A stretch of DNA of 64,000 nucleotides from Rhodovulum sulfidophilum DSM 1374 (GTDB lineage Bacteria > Pseudomonadota > Alphaproteobacteria > Rhodobacterales > Rhodobacteraceae), in assembly GCF_001633165.1 (NCBI RefSeq), contig NZ_CP015418.1:682001-746000 (forward strand). The letters run 5' to 3'. This document shows, in pieces, positions 9,267 through 19,111 of the stretch. The first letter of the stretch is position 1. Every line of letters starts with the position of its first letter. The position numbers and the translations under genes are program-made. Under the pieces are notes generated by a model. The model did no database searches. It saw only the letters and a list, made by a program, of their open reading frames with translations, and was not told where the DNA came from.

Positions 9267-9317
9267 GCGCGGGCGCGGGGTCATCGACCCCTGCCCGTCA
9301 TCTGCGTTTCGACCCGC

Positions 9318-9884
9318 TCAGTCCTTCGAGCGTTCGACATAGGTGTTATCGGCGGTGTTGATCACGATCCGCGTGCCGACATCGATATGGGGCGGCACCA
9401 TGACGCGCACGCCGATATTGGTCATCGCGGGCTTGTAGCTCGACGAGGCGGTCTGCCCCTTCACCACCGGCTCGGTCTCGGTCACCTCGACCACCACCTT
9501 CTGCGGCAGCTCGATCGAGATCGGGTTGCCCTCGAAGGTCTGCAGGAAGACCCGCATGCCGGGTTCGAGATAGGCGGCGGCATCGCCCACCACGTCGGGC
9601 TGCGCCGCGACCTGATCGAAGCTCTCGGGGTTCATGAAGTGGAACCCTTCGGCGTCGTCATAGAGAAAGTCGTATTCGCGCTCGTCGACATTGGCCTTTT
9701 CCACCTGTTCGGTGGTCTTCCAGCGCTCGGTGGTCTTCACCCCGTCCGAAATGCGGCGCATGTCGACCGAGGTGGTCGGCGTGCCCTTGCCGGGATGGAA
9801 GTTCTCGGCCTTGAGAACGACGTAGAGCTGGCCATCCTTTTCGACGACGTTGCCCTTGCGGAGCGAGGAGGCAATGACTTTCAC
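9318..9884 (-). CDS. efp: translation elongation factor P
   Basis: EF-P relieves ribosome stalling at polyproline. The 188-residue product starts at GTG 9884 (read as [14 protein letters not shown]) after an AAGGAAG ribosome site. Its KOW-like domain carries the tip lysine K33 in HPGKGTP, the residue beta-lysylated by EpmA. Two OB-fold domains follow, with the C-terminal signature region [20 protein letters not shown]. The frame is open far upstream, but that extension is noncoding. epmA is divergent 105 bases away, which fits the K33-type modification. The aminomutase epmB is not in the window. Confidence 0.96.
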   Translation of the reverse strand: MKVIASSLRKGNVVEKDGQLYVVLKAENFHPGKGTPTTSVDMRRISDGVKTTERWKTTEQVEKANVDEREYDFLYDDAEGFHFMNPESFDQVAAQPDVVGDAAAYLEPGMRVFLQTFEGNPISIELPQKVVVEVTETEPVVKGQTASSSYKPAMTNIGVRVMVPPHIDVGTRIVINTADNTYVERSKD

Positions 9885-9989
9885 TGGGGGCTTCCTTGTG
9901 GAGTATCTTGGCGCGGTATATCCGCCGGATCGGACAACGCCCCTAGCCGAAATCGGCGCAAAATTCCAGTGGAAAGAAAGGCAGCGCGG

Positions 9990-11027
9990 ATGACCGATAC
10001 CCCCTGGTGGAGCCCCGAGCGCCATGCCGACCGCCGTCCCGCCCTGCTGGCGCGGGGCCGGATCCAGGCCGCGATCCGGGGCTGGTTCGCGGAAGAAGGC
10101 TTCGTCGAGGTCGACCCGCCGGCCCTGGTGACAAGCCCGGGAAACGAGGCCCATCTGCATGCCTTCGCGACCGATGCCATCGGCAATGACGGGGTGGCGC
10201 GGCGGATGTATCTGCATACCTCGCCCGAATTCGCGATGAAAAAGCTGCTGGCCGCGGGCGAGCCCCGGATCGCGGCCTTTTGCCATGTCTGGCGCAACCG
10301 CGAGCGCGGGCCGCGGCACAGCCCGGAATTCACCATGCTCGAATGGTATCGCGCGGGCGAGGATTATGCCGTGCTGATGGAGGATACCGTCCGGATGCTG
10401 CAACTGGCCTGCGAGGCGGCGGGCACCCGGCATCTCGGCCATGCCGGGCAGCACTGCGACCCTTTCGCCCCGGTCGATCGGGTCTCGGTGGCCGAGGCCT
10501 TCGCCGCCCATGCCGGGATCGACCTGCTCTCGACGCTCGCGCCCGGAGGCGCTCCCGACCGCGCGGCGCTGGCCGTTCAGGCCGAAGCCGCCGGGATCGG
10601 CTTCGCGGCCGATGACGGCTGGTCCGACATCTTCAGCCGGGTGCTTGTCGAACGGGTCGAGCCGCATCTGGGCCGGGGCCGGATCACCGTTCTCGACCGC
10701 TATCCGGCCGCCGAAGCCGCGCTGGCGCGGACCTGTGCCGACGATCCGCGCGAAGCCGAACGTTTCGAGCTCTATGCCTGCGGGGTCGAGCTGGCCAATG
10801 GTTTCGGCGAGCTGACCGACCCCGTCGAGCAGCGCCGCCGTTTCGAGGCCGAGATGGACGAGAAGGAGCGCCTGTATGGCGAGCGCTATCCGCTGGACGA
10901 GGAGTTCCTCGCGGCGCTGGCCTTCATGCCGCCCGCCTCGGGCATCGCGCTTGGCTTCGACCGGCTGGCCATGCTGGCCACCGCCGCGCCCAGGATCGAG
11001 GATGTGCTTTGGGTGCCGGTCGCCTGA
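9990..11027 (+). CDS. epmA: EF-P lysyltransferase EpmA (GenX/PoxA)
   Basis: EpmA is a truncated class II lysyl-tRNA synthetase paralogue that attaches (R)-beta-lysine to EF-P rather than to tRNA. The 345-residue product lacks an anticodon-binding domain, as expected. It carries class II motif 1 around [17 protein letters not shown], motif 2 as [20 protein letters not shown], and motif 3 as [13 protein letters not shown] near the C-terminus. The ATG at 9990 is preceded by GGAAAGAAAGG. It shares a divergent promoter region with its substrate gene efp. Confidence 0.93.
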   Translation: MTDTPWWSPERHADRRPALLARGRIQAAIRGWFAEEGFVEVDPPALVTSPGNEAHLHAFATDAIGNDGVARRMYLHTSPEFAMKKLLAAGEPRIAAFCHVWRNRERGPRHSPEFTMLEWYRAGEDYAVLMEDTVRMLQLACEAAGTRHLGHAGQHCDPFAPVDRVSVAEAFAAHAGIDLLSTLAPGGAPDRAALAVQAEAAGIGFAADDGWSDIFSRVLVERVEPHLGRGRITVLDRYPAAEAALARTCADDPREAERFELYACGVELANGFGELTDPVEQRRRFEAEMDEKERLYGERYPLDEEFLAALAFMPPASGIALGFDRLAMLATAAPRIEDVLWVPVA

Positions 11028-11178
11028 GCCCGGGCTTTGCCTCTGCCCGGAAGCGCGGGCCGCGTCGTTTCGCAGACAAGGACAGGAAATCTGATCTGCG
11101 ATCCGAGACGGTCTGGCGGTCCGGACGGTTTCCATGGTCAAGCTTTCGTGACTTATTTCCTTTTGCCGGGGGTCGGTT

Positions 11179-11502
11179 TTGAAGATCGGGTGTTTTGGAA
11201 CGGCATTGTCCGCCGCTCTGGTCCTGTCGGTTTCGGCCAGCGCCAAACGGATTGCGCCCGCGCCGATACCTGCGGGCATGTATGACGGGATGAGCTGCGC
11301 CAAGGCGCGCAAGACACTCATCGACGTCAATGCCGAAATACAGAAGCTGTCGCGCCGGCAATCGGGCGCGGCGACGGCCGATGCGATCGGCGTGTTCCTC
11401 ACGCTGGTGTCGGCGGTTACCGGCGGCGAGAGGGCGGGCAGGATTGCCGCGGCCAAGGGCCGGAAGCTGGCGCTGGAGGCGCGGCTCGAAAGCTGCGGCT
11501 GA
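11179..11502 (+). CDS. small exported protein of unknown function
   Basis: The 107-residue product starts at TTG 11179 with an apparent signal peptide ([21 protein letters not shown]). A mature alpha-helical region follows, with two cysteines (GMSCAKAR and a terminal LESCG) that could form a disulfide, and a central small-residue hydrophobic segment ([15 protein letters not shown]). I do not recognise the family with certainty. It lies 151 bases after epmA and 250 before mltA on the same strand. No ribosome site is obvious before the TTG, so the start is uncertain. Confidence 0.55.
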   Translation: MKIGCFGTALSAALVLSVSASAKRIAPAPIPAGMYDGMSCAKARKTLIDVNAEIQKLSRRQSGAATADAIGVFLTLVSAVTGGERAGRIAAAKGRKLALEARLESCG

Positions 11503-11752
11503 GGGCCGGAAGCTTTGGTCCCAAGCAGGGCCGTCGCGCTCCTTTGTCCGAAATCGGTCCATCCGGTCTGGGACCGCCGCGCATTTGCGGCTATCACGGC
11601 CCTGCCCCCGATGCGCGCCCGGGACGCGTCCGGCCCGGGAAACGCCGGAGCGAAAGCGGCGCCAGCCGACCGCGAGGACAGGACCGCCGGTGGAACAGCA
11701 TGACGCGACATCGACAGAGGGCCGTGACGGCGATCCGTCGCGCGCGGGCGGG

Positions 11753-12784
11753 ATGCGCGGTTTCGGTGCGGCGGTCTGTCTGGCCCTGGCCCTGGGCGGC
11801 GGCGCTTCGGCTCAGGCCGCGCCCTCGGTCGAGCTGCTCGATTTCGACGATCTCAAGGGCTGGAAGACCGACAATCACGCCGAGGCCCTTGCCGCCTTCC
11901 GCGAGACCTGCCCCGATCTGCCCGACCCGCCCTGGACCGCGCTTTGCGCCCTGTCCGAGCGGCAGTCCAATGCCCGCAGCTTCTTCGAGCTTTTCTTCCG
12001 CCCGGTCCTGATCGGCGGCGACAGCCCGGCGCTGTTCACCGGCTATTTCGAGCCCGTTCTGAAGGCCGCCCGCGCTCCCGATGCCCGGTTCCGCTATCCG
12101 ATCTACCGCCTGCCGCCCGATCTGCCGACCGACCGGCCCTGGTTCTCGCGCCGCGAGATCGCCGAGGACGGACATCTCGACGGGCAGGGGCTTGAAATCG
12201 CCTGGCTCGAAGATCCTGTCGATGTGTTCTTCCTGCAGGTTCAGGGCTCGGGGCGGCTGAGCCTGCCCGACGGCACGCTTCTCCGTGTTGGCTATGGTGG
12301 CAAGAACGGCCATGATTACCGCTCGATCGGCAGGGAGCTGGTGCGGCGCGGCGTCTATCAGCCCCATCAGGTTTCGGCCCGGGTGATCCGGTCCTGGGTC
12401 CGGCGCCATCCCGAGGCGGGGGCCGAACTTCTGCTGCACAACCCCTCCTTCGTCTTTTTCCGCGAGCTTGACAGGCTGCCGCCGGGCAAGGGGCCGCTCG
12501 GGGCGATGAACCGGCCGGTCACGCCGATGCGCAGCCTCGCGGTCGATCCGTCCCTCGTGCCGCTGGGCGCGCCGGTCTGGATCGAGAAGGGCGGGCGGCA
12601 TCCGCTTCACCGGCTGATGGTGGCACAGGATACCGGCTCGGCGATCAAGGGACCGCAGCGGGCCGACATCTTCTATGGCACCGGCGCGGGTGCCGGGCGG
12701 CTGGCAGGCGCGGTGCGCGACCCGGGCCGGATGATCGTGCTGTTGCCGGTCGAGCTGGCGCTTGCGCTGCTGCCCGGAGGCTGA
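11753..12784 (+). CDS. mltA: membrane-bound lytic murein transglycosylase A
   Basis: MltA cleaves the MurNAc-GlcNAc bond of peptidoglycan to form 1,6-anhydro ends. From ATG 11753 the protein has 343 residues. A signal peptide ([20 protein letters not shown]) without a clear lipobox is followed by the MltA domain ([26 protein letters not shown]) and a C-terminal 3D domain with the catalytic-site aspartates ([21 protein letters not shown]). It ends three bases before the Smr gene. In relatives this pair follows the Tim44 gene. Confidence 0.93.
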   Translation: MRGFGAAVCLALALGGGASAQAAPSVELLDFDDLKGWKTDNHAEALAAFRETCPDLPDPPWTALCALSERQSNARSFFELFFRPVLIGGDSPALFTGYFEPVLKAARAPDARFRYPIYRLPPDLPTDRPWFSRREIAEDGHLDGQGLEIAWLEDPVDVFFLQVQGSGRLSLPDGTLLRVGYGGKNGHDYRSIGRELVRRGVYQPHQVSARVIRSWVRRHPEAGAELLLHNPSFVFFRELDRLPPGKGPLGAMNRPVTPMRSLAVDPSLVPLGAPVWIEKGGRHPLHRLMVAQDTGSAIKGPQRADIFYGTGAGAGRLAGAVRDPGRMIVLLPVELALALLPGG

Positions 12785-12787
12785 CCG

Positions 12788-13372
12788 ATGCGCCGTCGCC
12801 GCCTCAGCCGCGAGGATCGCGCCCTCTGGGACGAGGTCGCGCGCCGGGTCCGCCCGATGCGCGACGCGCCCCCCGATGCCGTGTCCGGGCCCCCGCCCGA
12901 AAAGACCTTGCCCGAAAAGACCCCGCCTGCCCCGGTTCCCGCCGCGCCTTTGCCGCTGAAACCCTTCCGGCTGGGCGCGAAGGCACCTGCGGCCGCGCCG
13001 CCGACCCCGTCCGCACCGCCTGCGATCCGGATGGACCGCAAGGCATTCCTGCGGATGAAGGGCGGCAAGCTCGACCCCGAGGCGCGGATCGATCTGCATG
13101 GCATGACGCTGGCCGAGGCGCATCCGGCGCTGATCGGCTTCATCCTGCGCAGCCAGGCCGAGGCGCGGCGGCTGGTGCTGGTGATCACCGGCAAGGGAAG
13201 CGGGGCGGAATGGGACCCCGCCTTCGCCGACCGGCGCGGGGTGTTGCGGCGCCAGGTGCCGCACTGGCTGCATCAGGCGCCCTTGTCAGGCGCGGTGATG
13301 CAGGTGGCACCCGCCCATCGCCGCCATGGCGGCGAGGGCGCTTTCTATGTCTATCTCAGGCGGCCCCGCTAG
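12788..13372 (+). CDS. Smr-domain protein
   Basis: This is a 194-residue protein with a low-complexity Pro/Ala linker (about 28-80) and a C-terminal Smr domain. DLHG sits at 102-105 and the TGKG loop at 134-137. Smr domains are nucleases or nucleic-acid-binding modules related to the MutS2 C-terminus; the substrate of this stand-alone type is unknown. It follows mltA by three bases and is convergent with hslU, with only six bases between. Confidence 0.9.
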   Translation: MRRRRLSREDRALWDEVARRVRPMRDAPPDAVSGPPPEKTLPEKTPPAPVPAAPLPLKPFRLGAKAPAAAPPTPSAPPAIRMDRKAFLRMKGGKLDPEARIDLHGMTLAEAHPALIGFILRSQAEARRLVLVITGKGSGAEWDPAFADRRGVLRRQVPHWLHQAPLSGAVMQVAPAHRRHGGEGAFYVYLRRPR

Positions 13373-13378
13373 GCGGGG

Positions 13379-14692
13379 TCAGAGGATATAGCGGGTGACA
13401 TCGGCCGATTTGGTCAGCTCGCCCAGGTTTTGGTCGACGAAATCGGCATCGACCCTGACGGTGTCGCCCGCCCGGTCGGGCGCGGTGAAGCTGAGCTCTT
13501 CGAACACCCGCTCCATCACCGTGTAAAGCCGCCGCGCGCCGATATTCTCGATGCTCTCATTGACCCCGGCCGCAACCCGGGCCAGCGCCGCGATGCCGTC
13601 ATCGGTGAATTCGACCGTGACCTCCTCGGTGCCCATCAGCGCGGTATATTGCCGGGTCAGCGCATTGTCCGTCTCGGTCAGGATGCGGACGAAATCATCC
13701 TCTGTCAGCGCCCTCAGCTCGACCCGGATCGGCAGCCGGCCCTGCAATTCGGGCAGCAGGTCCGAGGGCTTGGCGATATGGAACGCGCCCGAGGCGATGA
13801 ACAGGATATGGTCGGTCTTCACCGGCCCGTATTTGGTCGAGACCGTCGTGCCCTCGATCAGCGGCAACAGGTCGCGCTGCACGCCCTCGCGGCTGACATC
13901 GGCGCCGCGCATGTCGGAGCGGGCGCAGACCTTGTCGATCTCGTCGAGGAAGACGATGCCGTTTTCCTGCACCGCCTCGAGAGCGGTCCGGTTCACCGTC
14001 TCGTCGTCGAGCAGCTTGTCGGCCTCTTCCGAAATCAGGATCTCGTAGCTGTCGGCCACGGTCAGCCGCTTCTTGACGGTGCGCCCGCCGAAGGCCTTGC
14101 CGAACAGATCGCCCAGCGACATCATCCCCTGCTGGCCCTGGCCCGGCGCCATGCCCGGAATTTCCATGCCCTGCAGCGGGTTCGAGGTATCGGCGATCTC
14201 AAGCTCGATGAGCGTGTCGTCCAGCTCGCCCTTCTTCAGCTTGGCGCGGAACATCTCGCGGGTCTGTTCGCGCGCATCGGCGCCGGCGATGGCGGCGATC
14301 ACCCGGTCCTCGGCGGCCTTGTAGGCGGCCGCCTTCACATCCTCGCGCATCCAGTCGCGGGTCTGCACCAGCGCGGTATCGACGAGATCGCGCACGATCT
14401 GTTCCACGTCGCGGCCGACATAGCCGACCTCGGTGAACTTGGTCGCCTCGACCTTGATGAAGGGGGCACGGGCAAGCCTGGCCAGACGGCGCGAGATCTC
14501 GGTCTTGCCGACGCCGGTCGGCCCGATCATCAGGATGTTCTTCGGATAGACCTCTTCGCGGATGTCGTCGGCCAGCTGCTTGCGCCGCCAGCGATTGCGC
14601 AGGGCCACGGCGACGGCCCGCTTTGCCTCCGCCTGACCGATGATGAACCGGTCGAGTTCCGAGACGATTTCGCGGGGGGTGAGGTCGGTCAT
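13379..14692 (-). CDS. hslU: ATP-dependent protease ATPase subunit HslU
   Basis: HslU (ClpY) is the AAA+ unfoldase that feeds substrates to the HslV peptidase in the cytoplasm. The 437-residue product has a Walker A motif (GPTGVGKTE) near residue 60, the pore motif GYVG (EVGYVGRD), the intermediate domain at about 110-240, a Walker B with GIVFLDEID, and the C-terminal tail ending SADVTRYIL that docks into HslV. The start overlaps the hslV stop by four bases. Confidence 0.98.
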   Translation of the reverse strand: MTDLTPREIVSELDRFIIGQAEAKRAVAVALRNRWRRKQLADDIREEVYPKNILMIGPTGVGKTEISRRLARLARAPFIKVEATKFTEVGYVGRDVEQIVRDLVDTALVQTRDWMREDVKAAAYKAAEDRVIAAIAGADAREQTREMFRAKLKKGELDDTLIELEIADTSNPLQGMEIPGMAPGQGQQGMMSLGDLFGKAFGGRTVKKRLTVADSYEILISEEADKLLDDETVNRTALEAVQENGIVFLDEIDKVCARSDMRGADVSREGVQRDLLPLIEGTTVSTKYGPVKTDHILFIASGAFHIAKPSDLLPELQGRLPIRVELRALTEDDFVRILTETDNALTRQYTALMGTEEVTVEFTDDGIAALARVAAGVNESIENIGARRLYTVMERVFEELSFTAPDRAGDTVRVDADFVDQNLGELTKSADVTRYIL

Positions 14693-15249
14693 CGGGTAAT
14701 GCTCTCCACCGTCAGGTTGCCGTTCGTGTAGACGCAGATATCGGCCGCGATCGCCATCGCCTTGCGGGCGATATCTGCGGCCGAAAGCTCGGTATTCTCG
14801 ATCAGGCCGCGCGCGGCGGCCAGAGCGTAATTGCCGCCCGAGCCGATGGCGGCCACGTCATGTTCAGGAGCCAGCACGTCGCCCGCGCCGGTGATCACGT
14901 AAAGCTCGGCCCCGTCGCTGACGATCAGCATGGCCTCGAGCTTCTGCAGGTATTTGTCGGTGCGCCAGTCCTTGGCCAGTTCGACCGCGGCGCGCTGAAG
15001 CTGGCCGGGGGTTGCCTGCAGCTTGGCTTCCAGCCGTTCGAGGAGTGTGAAGGCATCGGCCGTAGATCCGGCGAAACCCGCGACGACATCATAGCCGCCG
15101 GGCGACAGCCTGCGCACCTTGCGGGCGCTGCCCTTGATCACAGTCTGGCCCAGGCTGACCTGTCCGTCGCCGGCGATCACCACCTGGCCGCCGCGGCGAA
15201 CGCCGATGATGGTGGTCCCGTGCCAGCCGGGAAACTCGCTTTTCGACAT
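14689..15249 (-). CDS. hslV: ATP-dependent protease peptidase subunit HslV
   Basis: HslV (ClpQ) is the dodecameric threonine peptidase of the HslUV complex. From ATG 15249 the precursor has 186 residues. The 11-residue leader [11 protein letters not shown] precedes [10 protein letters not shown], so T12 is the expected N-terminal catalytic threonine after processing, as in other alphaproteobacteria. [11 protein letters not shown] and [12 protein letters not shown] are family signatures. It is promoter-proximal to hslU and overlaps it by four bases. Confidence 0.97.
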   Translation of the reverse strand: MSKSEFPGWHGTTIIGVRRGGQVVIAGDGQVSLGQTVIKGSARKVRRLSPGGYDVVAGFAGSTADAFTLLERLEAKLQATPGQLQRAAVELAKDWRTDKYLQKLEAMLIVSDGAELYVITGAGDVLAPEHDVAAIGSGGNYALAAARGLIENTELSAADIARKAMAIAADICVYTNGNLTVESITR

Positions 15250-15313
15250 GCCGTTCTCCTGCATTTGCCGGGTCCGATATATGCGCCCGATGCTGCCTCG
15301 CAAGCCGGGCATG

Positions 15314-15339
15314 AAAAAGGGGCGCCGCGGCGCCCCCTT
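15314..15339 (-). terminator. intrinsic terminator after trxA
   Basis: Read leftward, GGGGGCGCC pairs with GGCGCCCC across a GC loop and is followed by TTTTT. The hairpin sits between the trxA stop at 15362 and the hslV start at 15249, in the direction that ends trxA transcription. Confidence 0.8.
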
Positions 15340-15361
15340 GTCTTGGTCGGAACAGGCCGGT

Positions 15362-15691
15362 TCAGACCGATTCCTGAATCCAGTTCTGCAGCGCGGCCTT
15401 GGGCGCGGCGCCGATCTTGCTGGAAATGACTTGCCCGTCCTTGAACAGGAACAGCGCCGGAATGCCGCGCACGCCCAGCTGAGCCGGGCTGGTCGGGTTG
15501 TCGTCGACATTGATCTTGACGATCTTCACCTTGCCTTCCAGCTCGGCGGAAAGCTCTTCCAGGGCCGGGCCGATCTGCTTGCAGGGGCCGCACCATTCGG
15601 CCCAGAAATCGACGACGACGGGAATGTCGGACTGGCGCACCTCGGCGTCGAAGGTGTCGTCCGTGACGGCATGGGTGGGCATCTGGGTCAC
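15362..15691 (-). CDS. trxA: thioredoxin
   Basis: This is the 109-residue cytoplasmic dithiol-disulfide oxidoreductase. The active site WCGPC is at 33-37, with the cis-proline segment [10 protein letters not shown] near residue 77. Size and sequence are standard for thioredoxin 1. It lies 51 bases downstream of addA on the same strand and is followed by its own terminator. Confidence 0.97.
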   Translation of the reverse strand: MTQMPTHAVTDDTFDAEVRQSDIPVVVDFWAEWCGPCKQIGPALEELSAELEGKVKIVKINVDDNPTSPAQLGVRGIPALFLFKDGQVISSKIGAAPKAALQNWIQESV

Positions 15692-15742
15692 TCCTTGGAA
15701 CCTGGGATCGAGGCCGGAAAGTAAGGAGAGGGGCCAGCAGCG

Positions 15743-18700
15743 TCAAGCCAGCCCGGCCCGGGCAAGCGCGGCGTGGCCCAGCTCTCGCGGGATCGTCATC
15801 AAAGCGCCGGTCCGGGTCCAGAGAATGGCGATGTCGATCTCGTGGCCGGGATAGATCTGCGCCAGCGCCATGGCATAGGCGCCCAGCTGGCGCAGGATGC
15901 CCTCGGGCGTGTCTTCGGGCCGGTCCGGCACGACCGCGTTGGTCTTGAAATCGACGGCCGTGATCCGGGTGGGCGAGACGATCAGCCGGTCGACCGTGCC
16001 GCTCAGCCGCCCCTGGCCCAGGGCCGCGGTCAGCGGAACCTCGGCCAGGCTGCCGGGGGCGAAGACCGGGGCCAGATCGGGCCGCGCCATCAGGGCCTCG
16101 GCCTCGGCGGCAAGGGCCGGGATCGCGGCCTCGGGCGCGGGCGGGTCGACCGCGGTCAACAGCGCGCGGGCCAGCGCCGGGCGGTCGGCCGGATCGGTGC
16201 CCGGCAGATGTTCCAGGAGCAGGTGCATCCAGGTGCCCCGGGCCCGGACATCCTCGGCCTCGGCGGGGGCAAGCGGGTCGCCGGGCAGGGCCTTGGCGCC
16301 GCCCAGGTCGGACGGCGACAGTGGCTGCGGCGGCCGCTCCGGGCGGGGCGCGTCGCGCAGCGCCCAGTCGGGAAGCGCGGTTTCGGGCGGCGCCGTCTCG
16401 GGCGCGGCCAGGACGCGGTCTTCCGGCCAGAGCCCGCGCTCATAGCGCAGCCCCTCGCCGAAACCGAAATCGCGCGGCACGGGGCCAAGCGCCTCGGTGC
16501 CGCGGCGAATGCGGCTGTACCAGTCGCTGCCATCCTTCGCGAGCTTTCCGGCCGCGGCCACGATCAGCCATTGCTCGGCCCGGGTCATGGCGACGTATAA
16601 CAGCCGCGACCGTTCCTCCTCCTCGCGCTGCACCCGCGCGGCATGGGCGGCCGCCAGCGCCTCGGGGCGCGCATCCGATCCGGTCTTCCAGGCGGGCAGG
16701 CCGTCTTCCAGCGTATAGATCTGGTCGCGGATGGTGACAGTGCGCTGCGCCGTATGCGGCAGGATCACCACCGGCGCCTCGAGCCCCTTGGCGCCATGCA
16801 CCGTCATCACCCGGATCCGCCGCCCCGCCGCATCGAGCTGGCGCTTGATCTCGACCTCGCCACTTGACAGCCAGGCCAGGAAGCCGGTCAGCGAGGGCAC
16901 CTCGGTCGTCTCATAGGCCAGCGCCTGGGTCAGCAGCGCATCGATGCCGTCCTCGGCCTCCTGCCCGAGCCGCGCCACCAGCCTGCGGCGCCCGTCATGG
17001 CGGGTGAGGATGCGTTCCAGCAGGTCGTAGGGGCGCAGGAAATCGGCCTCGTCCAGCAGCGCCTGCAGCATCGGAACCGTCTCTGTTCCGGCCCGATCCG
17101 CGTGTCTGAGCGCCTGCCAGAGATAGCCCTTGCGGGGTGCTGCCAGCCGGAACAGGGCATCTTCGCTCCAGCCGAACAGGGGCGAGCGCAGGGCCGAGGC
17201 CAGCGACAGGTCGTCTTCGGGCAGCGCCAGGAAGGACAGAAGCGCGGTCAGGTCGCGCACCGCAAGCTCGCCGCCGATCTTCAGCCGGTCGGCGCCCGCC
17301 ACCTCCAGCCGCTCGGCCTTGCAGGCGCGGATGATCTCGTGAAACAGGTCGGTCCGGCTTTGCACCAGGATCAGGATGTCGCCCTCATGGATCGGGCGGC
17401 GCCCCCCGCCCTTGACGGCGATGGTCTCGCCCCGGTCGATCATGGCGCGGATTTCCGAGGCCACCTGACGCGCCAGCCGCACGCTGTGATGCGAGGCCCC
17501 CAGCATGTCGACCGGATCGGCCCAATGCCCCGGATCGGCGGCCTCGCTATCCTCGACCACGGGCCAGATATCGACCCGGCCGGGCAGATCGGCATGGAAG
17601 GCGCGGTGCCGCATCTCGCGGTCGAGCCCCGCCCGCGCGCCTTCGGGGAAGGTCCGGTCGACAGCGCCGAGGATCGCCTCGGAGGAGCGGAACGAATATT
17701 CCAGCGTCAGGTTCAACAGGCCGCGGTCGACATTTTCCAGCCGGTCGCGGAACAGCGCGCGCATCCGGTCGAAGCCCTCGGGATCGGCGCCCTGGAAGGA
17801 ATAGATCGACTGCTTCTTGTCGCCGACGACGAAGATCGTGCGGTCGACCCCGCTCCGCGCGCCCTCGCCCGCGGTGAATTCCTGCGCCAGAAGCTCGATC
17901 ACCTGCCATTGCACCGGGCTGGTGTCCTGTGCCTCGTCGACAAGGATATGGTCGAGCCCGCCATCGAGCCGGAACAGCACCCATTGCGCGACGCCCGGAT
18001 CGGTCAGCAGATCGCGTGCCTTCAGGATCAGGTCGTCGAAATCGAGCCAGCCCTGCAGCTGTTTGCGCGCTGCATAGGCGGGCAGGAAGGCTTCGGCAAA
18101 GCGGTGCAGGGCCAGCGTCCGCTCGGCCGCATCCAGCGCCAGCCGCCGGGGCCGCGCGGTCTCGACCCGGATCATCAGGTCTTCCAGCGGCGCCAGATCG
18201 GGCCCCAGCGCGGCCCGGACCGCCTTGGTGGGAAAAGACCCTGTCTTGGCCGAAAACGGCTGTTTTGCGGCGGCGCCGGTCAGCAGGATATCTTCAAGCC
18301 CCAGCAGCAGGGCCCGGTCGGCGCCGCCGAGATTCAGTGCGCCAAGCTTGGCGGCGGCGGTCTGATCGGTCTTGCCGCCCCCGGCCAGCGCGGATTTCAG
18401 CCGGGCCAGCAGCCCCTCTTCGGTCCCGGTGAAGACGCCGCGCAGCAGGACCGCGCTGTCCTCATCGGCGGAAAGGCCGAAGCTTTTCCAGATCGCGCCT
18501 GGGTCGGCGGTGGCCGGAAACCGGTCGCGATGGCTGGCGATCTCGGCGGTCAGCGCATCGAGCTCGGCATCGGTGTGAAACCGCGCCAGATCGGCAAAGC
18601 GACCGGCCTCAGGACCCTCGGCCAGCGCATCGACCAGCTCGGCCCGCAGGCGGCGGGCGCTGCGGTCATCCATCTCGACGAATTGCGGCGAGACCCCGGC

Positions 18701-19111
18701 CTCGAGCGGAAACCGCCTGAGAATGCCCGCGCAGAAGGAATGGATGGTCTGGATCTTCAGCCCGCCCGGCGCCTCGATGGCGCGCGCGAACAGGCGTCTT
18801 GCCTCGCGCAGGGTGTCCTCGCCGATGGCGGTCTCGACGCCCAGCTCGTGCAGCGCCTGCCGCAGATCGGCATCGGCCAGCATCGCCCAGCCGCCCAGCC
18901 GGTCGAACAGCCGGTTCTGCATCTCGCCGGCGGCGGCCTTGGTATAGGTCAGGCACAGGATGCGCTGCGGCGGCACCCCCGCCAGCAGAAGCCGCGCCAC
19001 CCGGTCGGTCAGAACCCGGGTCTTGCCCGAGCCCGCATTGGCCGACAGCCAGACCGAGCCCGACGGATCGGCGGCCTGGATCTGGCGCGCGCTTGCCTCG
19101 TTCCGGGTCAT
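15743..19111 (-). CDS. addA: double-strand break repair helicase AddA
   Basis: AddA is the helicase-nuclease subunit of AddAB, the alphaproteobacterial counterpart of RecBCD, which resects DNA double-strand breaks for RecA. From ATG 19111 the protein has 1122 residues. The N-terminus carries Walker A (SANAGSGKTRV), followed by UvrD-type helicase motifs (LVDEAQDTSPVQW, VVGDKKQSIYSFQGADP, MTVHGAKGLEAPVV). A C-terminal PD-(D/E)XK nuclease domain contains AVDFKTN. The start overlaps the addB stop (ATGA), so the two subunits are translationally coupled. A longer start at 19150 would lie inside addB. Confidence 0.96.
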   Translation of the reverse strand: MTRNEASARQIQAADPSGSVWLSANAGSGKTRVLTDRVARLLLAGVPPQRILCLTYTKAAAGEMQNRLFDRLGGWAMLADADLRQALHELGVETAIGEDTLREARRLFARAIEAPGGLKIQTIHSFCAGILRRFPLEAGVSPQFVEMDDRSARRLRAELVDALAEGPEAGRFADLARFHTDAELDALTAEIASHRDRFPATADPGAIWKSFGLSADEDSAVLLRGVFTGTEEGLLARLKSALAGGGKTDQTAAAKLGALNLGGADRALLLGLEDILLTGAAAKQPFSAKTGSFPTKAVRAALGPDLAPLEDLMIRVETARPRRLALDAAERTLALHRFAEAFLPAYAARKQLQGWLDFDDLILKARDLLTDPGVAQWVLFRLDGGLDHILVDEAQDTSPVQWQVIELLAQEFTAGEGARSGVDRTIFVVGDKKQSIYSFQGADPEGFDRMRALFRDRLENVDRGLLNLTLEYSFRSSEAILGAVDRTFPEGARAGLDREMRHRAFHADLPGRVDIWPVVEDSEAADPGHWADPVDMLGASHHSVRLARQVASEIRAMIDRGETIAVKGGGRRPIHEGDILILVQSRTDLFHEIIRACKAERLEVAGADRLKIGGELAVRDLTALLSFLALPEDDLSLASALRSPLFGWSEDALFRLAAPRKGYLWQALRHADRAGTETVPMLQALLDEADFLRPYDLLERILTRHDGRRRLVARLGQEAEDGIDALLTQALAYETTEVPSLTGFLAWLSSGEVEIKRQLDAAGRRIRVMTVHGAKGLEAPVVILPHTAQRTVTIRDQIYTLEDGLPAWKTGSDARPEALAAAHAARVQREEEERSRLLYVAMTRAEQWLIVAAAGKLAKDGSDWYSRIRRGTEALGPVPRDFGFGEGLRYERGLWPEDRVLAAPETAPPETALPDWALRDAPRPERPPQPLSPSDLGGAKALPGDPLAPAEAEDVRARGTWMHLLLEHLPGTDPADRPALARALLTAVDPPAPEAAIPALAAEAEALMARPDLAPVFAPGSLAEVPLTAALGQGRLSGTVDRLIVSPTRITAVDFKTNAVVPDRPEDTPEGILRQLGAYAMALAQIYPGHEIDIAILWTRTGALMTIPRELGHAALARAGLA

